64,000 nucleotides of DNA from Shewanella jiangmenensis (GTDB taxonomy: Bacteria > Pseudomonadota > Gammaproteobacteria > Enterobacterales > Shewanellaceae): the NCBI RefSeq assembly GCF_018596335.1, contig NZ_JAHEPS010000001.1, positions 1-64,000 of the forward strand, read 5' to 3'. A program made the position numbers and the translations under genes. Shown here in pieces: positions 1 through 5,817 of this stretch. The notes under the pieces were generated by a model. It was not told the origin of the DNA. It saw only the letters and a list, made by a program, of their open reading frames with translations, and made no database searches. Position 1 is the stretch's first letter, and every line of letters begins with the position of its first letter.

Positions 1-71
1 CACTATACAAATAATGAAATGGACGCTCCTATCCTAAATAGTCACAGTACTAATTTGATTAGGAGTCCGTC

Positions 72-1100
72 ATGGAAAACATCACAGTTGTTGGGATTGA
101 CCTAGCGAAAAATATCTTTCAAATCCATGCCGTTAATGGCTACGGTGCGGTGGTGATTAAGCGGGCGCTTAAACGGGTCTCTGTTTTGAAGTTTTTTGCC
201 AATTTACCGCCTTGTCTTATCGGAATGGAAGCTTGTGCCAGCGCTCATTTCTGGGCAAGAGAGCTGGCTAAGCAAGGTCATACAGTAAAACTGATGGCTC
301 CTCAGTTCGTTAAACCCTATGTAAAAAGCAACAAGAACGATGTGAATGATGCTGAAGGGATTTGTGAGGCTGTTTCACGCCCGAACATGCGTTTTGTTGC
401 GCTGAAATCAGAAGAACAACAGGCTCTATTGCTGGTACATCGAGAGCGGGACGGGATTATTAAAGAGCGTACCGCCTTAATTAACCGTATTAGAGCAACC
501 CTGGCTGAGTTTGGTATTGTTGTGGCGGTCGGCCCGAGAAAGCTATCGGCATGGTTTGCGCAAGAACTTCAAACTCAAGAAGCCTTGCCAGAAGTGCTGC
601 TAAGGCACATCCTTCGCATGAAAGCACGGCTAAACCAACTCGAAACAGACTTGGCTCTCTATGACAGAGAGATTGACATGGCGAGTCGGGAGAATGAGCA
701 GTGCAGAAGGCTTGAGCAAGTACCTGGGATCGGCAGACTTACCGCTTCAGCTCTTGTAGCCACGGTTGGCTCAGGTCATGAGTTTAAATCTGGAAGGCAA
801 CTCTCAGCTTGGTTGGGGTTAGTACCAAAGCAATGTTCAAGTGGCGGTAAAACACGGCTATTAGGTATCAGCAAACGTGGAGATGGTTATCTGAGACGAC
901 TATTTATCCATGGAGCACGTGCAGTGTTACGACACATGAATCCAGACAGACGGGTCACGGAATGGTTGGGAGCATTGAGCGGCAGAGCGCATAAAAATGT
1001 GGTGATAGTGGCCTTAGCCAACAAACTTGCGCGGATAGCCTGGTCGTTATTGGCTAATCGCACGGATTACCGTGAGGATTTTTCTCACATTGTAAATTAA
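72..1100 (+). CDS. IS110 family transposase (IS1111 group)
   Basis: This is a 342-residue transposase. The N-terminal DEDD-type RuvC-like domain begins VVGIDLAKNIFQIH, with a second acidic cluster near KNDVNDAEGI (about residues 88-97). The C-terminal Transposase_20 domain carries EQVPGIGRLTASALVA (about 215-230) and the conserved serine region around QLSAWLGLVPKQCSSGG. An AGGAG ribosome binding site lies 6 bases before the ATG. The length is normal and there is no frameshift, so the enzyme appears intact. IS110 enzymes make no target duplication and act through a Holliday-junction-resolvase-like fold; a non-coding end segment in this family can encode a guide (bridge) RNA. Confidence 0.93.
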   Translation: MENITVVGIDLAKNIFQIHAVNGYGAVVIKRALKRVSVLKFFANLPPCLIGMEACASAHFWARELAKQGHTVKLMAPQFVKPYVKSNKNDVNDAEGICEAVSRPNMRFVALKSEEQQALLLVHRERDGIIKERTALINRIRATLAEFGIVVAVGPRKLSAWFAQELQTQEALPEVLLRHILRMKARLNQLETDLALYDREIDMASRENEQCRRLEQVPGIGRLTASALVATVGSGHEFKSGRQLSAWLGLVPKQCSSGGKTRLLGISKRGDGYLRRLFIHGARAVLRHMNPDRRVTEWLGALSGRAHKNVVIVALANKLARIAWSLLANRTDYREDFSHIVN

Positions 1101-1316
1101 TCAGATGCAACGTTTTGCGCAGGCAAGTTAACTGACGACAGACAGGTTGCACCGTGGCTTACAGAGACTGTTCCTAACATCGTACAAATAAGTACGTCCA
1201 AATGATTAGTCGTAAGCCAGCGGAATTCATCAGGGATCGAGGCTTGTTCCTCACAAAATCCGAATAGATGGCTGCAAAACCTACAGTTCTTTAGGCTCAA
1301 CTAGCTTGCACAATCG
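1101..1316. other. Non-coding 3' part of the IS element
   Basis: About 215 bp between the transposase stop and the right inverted repeat contain no convincing gene; a 67-codon open frame on the minus strand has no recognisable features. In IS1111-group elements the long non-coding end is the place where a structured guide RNA may be encoded. I cannot fold it here, so that role is inference only. Confidence 0.5.
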
Positions 1317-1355
1317 GGAGCGTCCATAGATGTTAGGGCTATTCTAGGATTGCAC

Positions 1356-1850
1356 ATGGCAGCAAGAATTTCGACTTTCTTATTTGTAGTTTTTTATAGT
1401 GCTTTTGCATCTGCAAATGAAACACAGATTCAAAAGAATTTACTTGATGCATTAGTTTGCAAAGGTAAGCCTGAATCTGTAGTTTATGATCTGGTTGAAA
1501 AGAAAACTAACTTTAAAAATGGATATGCTGCTTACGGATTCGGCGAAGGAACTGCTTATAAGGCTATGGTTATACTCCAGGAGCCAATAAATATCGGCGA
1601 TGCAAAAGCAGAAGCTATTGTCTCCGAAACTGAAAATTCATATTTTGATTTCTCCGCATTTACTTATGCAAAATTTAGTGGTGACTATCAGAAAATTGTC
1701 AATTTATTCAGTCTAGTTCCATCAAATAGTGCTGGATCAGCTTTTGGTAAATATGTTTCAAATATAAGTGGCTGTCCAAAAACAATAGCGCTTACCCCTT
1801 TAAGTAATGGCCAATTTCTATTAGGTTGTGGTTGGCATAACGGGTGTTAA
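1356..1850 (+). CDS. Integron cassette gene, secreted hypothetical protein
   Basis: Unrecognised protein of about 164 residues. It begins MAARISTFLFVVFYSAFASANE, a clear Sec signal peptide with cleavage likely after ASA, so the product should be periplasmic or secreted. The mature part has three cysteines near the C-terminus (SGCPK and LGCGWHNGC) and no known motif. ATG at 1356 is preferred over TTG at 1350 because AGGA lies 6 bases upstream. The gene fills the interval between a GTTAGGG core site (1332) and an attC (1856), exactly the layout of a mobile integron cassette. It is AT-rich relative to the core genome. Confidence 0.75.
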   Translation: MAARISTFLFVVFYSAFASANETQIQKNLLDALVCKGKPESVVYDLVEKKTNFKNGYAAYGFGEGTAYKAMVILQEPINIGDAKAEAIVSETENSYFDFSAFTYAKFSGDYQKIVNLFSLVPSNSAGSAFGKYVSNISGCPKTIALTPLSNGQFLLGCGWHNGC

Positions 1851-1855
1851 AAAAG

Positions 1856-1958
1856 CCCTAACAAGCGCAGGCAATCGGACTGGCTCAAACCTGTCACCAA
1901 AATTGCTTACGCAATTTATGGCGCCAGTTTTGGCCAGCCGTTGCTACGGGCGTTAAAT
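1856..1958 (+). other. attC recombination site (59-base element)
   Basis: This roughly 103-bp imperfect palindrome starts with CCCTAAC (1856-1862, inverse core, one base off RYYYAAC) and ends with GTTAAAT (1952-1958, matching GTTRRRY). Its arms pair through GGCAA/TTGC, CGGACTGGC/GCCAGCCG (one unpaired extra base) and CAAACCTGTCACC/GGCGCCAGTTTTG. The tip is the perfect hairpin AAATTGC-TTAC-GCAATTT. The inverse core CCCTAAC is the exact complement of GTTAGGG at 1332, as expected when one cassette circularises. Extrahelical bases in one arm are a hallmark of attC sites folded by IntI. Confidence 0.82.
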
Positions 1959-1964
1959 GTCATT

Positions 1965-2264
1965 ATGAAATCAAGCATCGGTGTAGCAGTCATAGTTTTC
2001 TTAGTAGCCTTGGGTATATGGTTATCAGATATTGCCGAGGATCGAAGTATGTCTGTGAAAGTAACCGAGTCTGTTGCTGCGTACGATAATTGGGAATGTG
2101 GTAATCAGTATCAACTGGATTGCAAAGTGGTATTTGAAGCGGTAATTAACCAAAGTTATTCCGTTCAACGAATTCGGTATGGTAAAGACTTTATGGCAAT
2201 TAAAGCGATCTTTTCGGACATCCAAACCTTTTTGAGGTTTCGCCGCCCCTCGACTAGGCTTTGA
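1965..2264 (+). pseudogene. Second cassette ORF, truncated by a RAYT/REP insertion
   Basis: The ORF begins at an ATG 7 bases after the attC core, the usual position of a cassette gene. The product starts with one membrane segment (SIGVAVIVFLVALGIWL) followed by a short extracytoplasmic domain with CGNQYQLDC. The normal reading seems to stop near 2225, where the sequence passes into the hairpin and leader of the transposase unit; the last 15 or so codons (FLRFRRPSTRL) are therefore probably foreign. No attC could be found on the other side of the transposase. Function unknown. Confidence 0.6.
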
Positions 2265-2287
2265 CGTAGCCCCTTTGTCCGTCGAGG
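2248..2287. repeat. REP-like hairpin upstream of the RAYT gene
   Basis: CCTCGAC at 2248-2254 pairs with GTCGAGG at 2281-2287, just before the transposase start codon. REP-associated tyrosine transposases are typically bordered by palindromes of this kind and recognise them. Confidence 0.5.
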
Positions 2288-2293
2288 TTCGCC

Positions 2294-3283
2294 ATGACTA
2301 CCGCTCGTCGCCAGTTGATTGACCCCGAGAGTACGCCCTTCTACCACGTGATTAATCGCTGTGTCAGAAGGGCGTTTTTGTGTGGTGAGGACGCACTTTC
2401 TGGTCGCAGTTATGAGCATCGCCGTGGCTGGATAGTAGATAAAATCAGGCAGTTGTCATCGATATTCTGTATTGATATCTGCGCCTATGCGGTGATGTCG
2501 AATCACTATCATTTGGTGCTGAAAATTGACCTTGTCGCTCAAAAGGCGCTGTCGCCATTTGAGGTGATTGAACGCTGGACAAAGCTCTTTTACGGCAATC
2601 CCGTCGCGGCAAAATTCCTCAAGGGCGAAAACCTGTCAGAGGGTGAGCGCATCTTGGTCGATGGCTTAATTAGCGACTGGCAGGAGCGGCTTGGCAGTAT
2701 CAGTTGGTTTATGAGGTGCTTAAACGAAGAAATTGCCCGCAAGGCCAATCGGGAAGATGGCTGCAAGGGCGTATTTTGGGAAGGGCGATTTAAATCTCAG
2801 GCGCTACTCGATGAACAGGCGCTGCTCGCCTGCATGATGTACGTGGACTTAAACCCGATTCGGGCGGGCATTGCTGACTCGCTGCAAGCATCTGATTACA
2901 CATCGATTCAGGAACGAATCGCAGATATTGCAGAGCCTGCGCCACTAACCGCCTCGCTTAAGCCTTTACTTCCATTCGATGGCGCTGCCATTAACGCCGA
3001 GCAATCCGGCATCCCCTTTCACTTTGCTGATTATCTGGAGCTGATTGACTGGACCGGCCGAGCAGTGCGTGACGACAAACGTGGCTTTATTGCGTCTACC
3101 AGACCAAAACTTCTGCAAGCACTTGGCATCAGTGATGATGCCTGGATAACCTCAGCGAAAGAATTTCGTCGCCAATACAGTGGCATCAGCGGCCGATGGG
3201 ATGCGATGTGCGCCATGAAAGCCAAATGCGGCGGCAAGTGGTGCCGAGGTAAGCAGCAAAGCGAAGCGATACATCCCCATTAA
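2294..3283 (+). CDS. REP-associated tyrosine transposase (RAYT, Y1_Tnp/IS200-like)
   Basis: This 329-residue protein begins TTARRQLIDPESTPFYHVINRCVRRAFL. The HUH nuclease motif is in AVMSNHYHLVLKI (about residues 66-78) and the region of the catalytic tyrosine is near CMMYVDLNPIRAG. It belongs to the RAYT family: single-strand endonucleases related to IS200/IS605 transposases that act on REP hairpins and are usually single copy per locus. The long C-terminal tail to KCGGKWCRGKQQ is common in Shewanella relatives. It has interrupted a cassette gene, so it is a later arrival than the cassette. Confidence 0.88.
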   Translation: MTTARRQLIDPESTPFYHVINRCVRRAFLCGEDALSGRSYEHRRGWIVDKIRQLSSIFCIDICAYAVMSNHYHLVLKIDLVAQKALSPFEVIERWTKLFYGNPVAAKFLKGENLSEGERILVDGLISDWQERLGSISWFMRCLNEEIARKANREDGCKGVFWEGRFKSQALLDEQALLACMMYVDLNPIRAGIADSLQASDYTSIQERIADIAEPAPLTASLKPLLPFDGAAINAEQSGIPFHFADYLELIDWTGRAVRDDKRGFIASTRPKLLQALGISDDAWITSAKEFRRQYSGISGRWDAMCAMKAKCGGKWCRGKQQSEAIHPH

Positions 3284-3511
3284 CGTCAATCGGGCCTGCT
3301 TACCTTGATTCAAGCGAGCGTTTGCCTGAGACTGGCATATCTGTAAATCAATTTTTGCCATCGTTATCGGCCTTCCCGAGCAAACATACTGACAAAGTGA
3401 TCCCAGCTCGCTACGGATTGCTGATGGCTTGATTTTCGGTCGAAAAAATACATCGAATGGCTCAGAATAGGGAGACTCTCCCGCCTGTTAACCTATAGAA
3501 AAGGAGCACTC

Positions 3512-3802
3512 TTGTTCATCGTATCCCTTACCTATACCGCGCCACTGGATGAAATTGACAAGTTTATTCCTGAGCACATCGCATTTCTGAATGAGCAATA
3601 TGCCTTGGGACATTTTCAACTATCAGGCCGCAAAGTACCTCGGACCGGTGGTATTATTATTGCCACAGTTAAAGACCGTGACAGCCTGGATAACATACTC
3701 GCTAAAGATCCGTTTCAACTGGAGAAACTTGCCAATTATGATGTCATTGAAATTGTGCCGACAAAGTCTTCGAAACACTTGGCATTTTTGATAGAGCCAT
3801 AA
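3512..3802 (+). CDS. YciI-like protein
   Basis: This 96-residue protein begins MFIVSLTYTAPLDEIDKFIPEH, the classic YciI opening, with a conserved histidine near residue 22 and an Asp in KDPF (about 66-69). The family is a small ferredoxin-like fold whose enzymatic role is mostly undefined. The TTG start at 3512 is supported by AAGGAG 6 bases upstream and by the family's N-terminus. The gene is AT-rich, like the rest of this island. It stands alone; no operon partner is evident. Confidence 0.82.
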   Translation: MFIVSLTYTAPLDEIDKFIPEHIAFLNEQYALGHFQLSGRKVPRTGGIIIATVKDRDSLDNILAKDPFQLEKLANYDVIEIVPTKSSKHLAFLIEP

Positions 3803-3901
3803 GTGCATTGCAACAAGGCTTTAAAATTAAACTTACACTTTTTATTTTATTAATAAATAATAAGCATGCATTAAAAATCTTGATTCAGCGTTGGATTTTA
3901 T

Positions 3902-4462
3902 ATGACAGAAAGAGAGAAAATGCTCTTGGGAGAAAATTACGACCCGAGTGATGACGAGCTCGTTAGATTGCGCCTGAATGCGCGTTTACTCACCGAAACG
4001 CTGAATCAGACCAGTGTAAGTTTTAGTGAAAAAAGAGTAGAAATTATTAAGTCACTATTTGGCTCTACTGGGAATAATATTCACATTGAATCTACATTTA
4101 ACTGTGATTATGGTCTGAACATACACGTTGGCGAGAATTTTCATGCCAATTTTGGCTGTGTTATTTTAGATGTTGCAGAAGTACGTATCGGCGATAACTG
4201 TTTTATTGGACCACAAGTTGGCATTTATACCGCAACCCATCCAATAGACCCTATCCAAAGAAAAAGTGGTATCGAGTCAGGAAAACCTGTCACGATTGGA
4301 AACAACTGCTGGATAGGCGGACATGCGACAATTAACCCCGGAGTCACCTTGGGTGAGAATGTTGTCGTTGCTTCAGGAGCCGTTGTGACCAAGAGTTTTG
4401 CCAGTAACCTGGTAATTGGTGGCAATCCGGCAAGGGTGCTCAAAGTCATTGAGCCCTCCTAA
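3902..4462 (+). CDS. maa: Sugar O-acetyltransferase (maltose/galactoside acetyltransferase family)
   Basis: A 186-residue LacA/Maa/NodL-type acetyltransferase. The N-terminal helical Mac domain is TEREKMLLGENYDPSDDELVRLR, and a left-handed beta-helix of hexapeptide repeats runs from about residue 55 to the end (IHIGDN, VTIGNN, VVVASGAVV). The catalytic His lies in YTATHP (about residue 115). Such enzymes transfer acetyl groups from acetyl-CoA to sugar hydroxyls in the cytoplasm. A GTTGGAT sequence just upstream (3890) resembles an integron core site but has no convincing attC arms. A strong terminator follows. Confidence 0.87.
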   Translation: MTEREKMLLGENYDPSDDELVRLRLNARLLTETLNQTSVSFSEKRVEIIKSLFGSTGNNIHIESTFNCDYGLNIHVGENFHANFGCVILDVAEVRIGDNCFIGPQVGIYTATHPIDPIQRKSGIESGKPVTIGNNCWIGGHATINPGVTLGENVVVASGAVVTKSFASNLVIGGNPARVLKVIEPS

Positions 4463-4514
4463 TGTCATATTTATTGGCTCATCCCTATCCTAAAACCGTT
4501 CATTGATGTTCAAT

Positions 4515-4547
4515 AAAAAACCGGCGCCCTGCGCCGGTTTTTGTTTT
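4515..4547. terminator. Bidirectional intrinsic terminator (duplicated copy)
   Basis: CCGGCGC-CCT-GCGCCGG (4521-4537) is flanked by an A-run and a T-run. It is nearly identical to the terminator at 5763-5796 and part of the same duplication. It serves maa on the plus strand. Confidence 0.85.
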
Positions 4548-4568
4548 AACAATCAAGCATCAGGCCGT

Positions 4569-4742
4569 TTAAAAGCTCAGACTGGTGCTGCTACTCGCCC
4601 CGTCGTTATCGGTAACTGTGAGGGTTACGCTGTCAGCGCGGCCTGCGCGGCGAAGCACCCATTTGCTGGCAAACTGGGCGCCATCACTGAACTGCCAGTG
4701 CTGCTTGCGGATAGTGCCATCGCTGTCGTGACTGTCGCTGAC
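4569..4742 (-). pseudogene. Duplicated 3' fragment of the secreted nuclease gene
   Basis: Read on the minus strand, this encodes about the last 58 residues of the nuclease at 5818-8634 (SDSHDSDGTIRKQHWQF to TSLSF, with ATSNTSLSF changed to ASSSTSLSF). The whole repeated block is 4512-4742 against 5760-5991, about 95% identical by hand count, and includes the terminator. No start codon or upstream part of the gene is present, so it is a remnant. Homology ends at 4742, inside a four-copy 10-bp tandem repeat. Confidence 0.85.
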
Positions 4743-4769
4743 TGTCGCTGACTGTCGCTGACTGTCGCT
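4730..4769. repeat. Four perfect copies of GACTGTCGCT
   Basis: Units at 4730-4739, 4740-4749, 4750-4759 and 4760-4769 are identical. The intact nuclease gene has a single copy of this 10-mer (at about 5979-5988), so the expansion occurred at the breakpoint of the duplicated fragment. Confidence 0.95.
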
Positions 4770-5165
4770 CATAAAAAACCATTGCCGAGGTAGGTGACAA
4801 AGTGCAGCAACACATCCACATAATGTGGGATTATGAATTTTTGCAATTTCACAATTTACCGCATGACGACCATTTAGACGGTTTAATGTCGATAGATATT
4901 TAAATTGACCAGCCTAAGTTTGACCGTGCCCATCAGTCACTATATTATCCGGCCGCACTCTGGGTTTCTAAGTGTAGCGACGTCGAGATCGCTGAGTCAC
5001 TTACCATATTTAATTCGGTATCAACAGAACATGCGGATATCTCTATATCACCGAAAAGACACATCCGTATACCACATGCCGATCCGTTTTTTATATTTGG
5101 AACAATTTTAGATGTGGCAGATTAAGCTGAAATCACCATGCCACTCAAGTTAAATCAAAGGGATA
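4770..5165. other. AT-rich gap without a convincing gene
   Basis: About 400 bp. A 68-codon open frame at 4905-5111 has no ribosome binding site and no protein-like features, so I leave it out. The palindrome CCACAT-A-ATGTGG lies at 4817-4829. The promoter of the lipoprotein gene is probably in the last 100 bp. Confidence 0.5.
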
Positions 5166-5747
5166 ATGATGAAAAAAGAACTGGCGATAATTTCTGCTGT
5201 ATTTATCTCCGGCTGTGCCTCTGTACCCTACCACGTACCTAAAGAAGGCGTAGACAGTGCAAAACTTAGACTGACCTCTGTCCCAAGCAACAATAACTTT
5301 GTGACGGCGGCCAATCCAAAGGGATGCGTCTCAGATGAAGCATTACCGCTTATCACGGTGTTGGGTGTTAAAGCCAATCTGGTACGCAGTTTAAGCCGTA
5401 TCGATATGCCACTCTATAACTCATCTATCCCTGATTCACATCAAAACGAAGTGCATATTCCAGCGAGCGCACCTTTATCGTTTCAATTCAACGGAGTTGG
5501 TATTGCAGGCTTTACCCCCGGAGAACCAGACGGTAAACAGGGAGCACTTTATTCGTGGTGCCGTAAAGTCGTGACTTTTACTCCCGCAAAGGACCGCAAC
5601 TACGAAGCTCTCTATGATTACACTGAAGCACCAAATGGGCGTGAAACCTGTGGCGTCAAACTGTTCGAAATCGTTAAAGGCGTAGACGGAAACTATTCAA
5701 AAATAGAAGTCAAAGACTATAAAGTTGAGCACAATTATTGCTCGTGA
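5166..5747 (+). CDS. Hypothetical lipoprotein
   Basis: This 193-residue protein has a lipoprotein signal, KKELAIISAVFISGCAS, with lipobox ISGC at about residues 14-17. The mature part has conserved-looking cysteines (PKGCVS, YSWCRK, RETCGV, HNYCS) that could form disulfides. I recognise no family. It has its own ribosome binding site (AAAGGGATA). It is the only gene between the two copies of the nuclease 3' end and has AT-rich codon use unlike the core genes, which points to acquisition. Confidence 0.75.
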   Translation: MMKKELAIISAVFISGCASVPYHVPKEGVDSAKLRLTSVPSNNNFVTAANPKGCVSDEALPLITVLGVKANLVRSLSRIDMPLYNSSIPDSHQNEVHIPASAPLSFQFNGVGIAGFTPGEPDGKQGALYSWCRKVVTFTPAKDRNYEALYDYTEAPNGRETCGVKLFEIVKGVDGNYSKIEVKDYKVEHNYCS

Positions 5748-5762
5748 TTACCTCTAAGTAAT

Positions 5763-5796
5763 AAAAAAACCGGCGCCTTGCGCCGGTTTTTGTTTT
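5763..5796. terminator. Bidirectional intrinsic terminator
   Basis: CCGGCGC-CTT-GCGCCGG with A- and T-runs on its two sides lies between two convergent genes, the lipoprotein and the nuclease. Confidence 0.87.
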
Positions 5797-5817
5797 AACG
5801 ATCAAGCATGAGGCCGC

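Larger units (their letters stand above)
12..1330 (+). mobile_element. IS110 family, IS1111-type insertion sequence
   Basis: An 11-bp inverted repeat, ATGGACGCTCC at 19-29 and its exact complement GGAGCGTCCAT at 1317-1327, brackets one transposase gene and about 220 bp of non-coding DNA. Subterminal repeats lying a few bases inside the true ends are typical of the IS1111 branch of IS110, so the outer limits given here are estimates. Directly right of the element stands TGTTAGGGC, which resembles the GTTRRRY core of an integron attC site. This suggests the IS1111-attC subgroup, which targets gene-cassette recombination sites. The left flank is only about a dozen bases, so the other half of the target cannot be seen. 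Confidence 0.8.

Noticed and set aside
1097-1300. 67-residue minus-strand open frame inside the IS.
   Set aside because: It overlaps the non-coding end of the element and has no ribosome binding site or protein-like features.
3803-3896. Possible attC between the YciI-like gene and maa, ending in GTTGGAT.
   Set aside because: The core-like 7-mer fits, but the arms do not pair convincingly and no matching inverse core was found.
4905-5111. 68-residue open frame in the AT-rich gap.
   Set aside because: No ribosome binding site, no domain and low-complexity composition.
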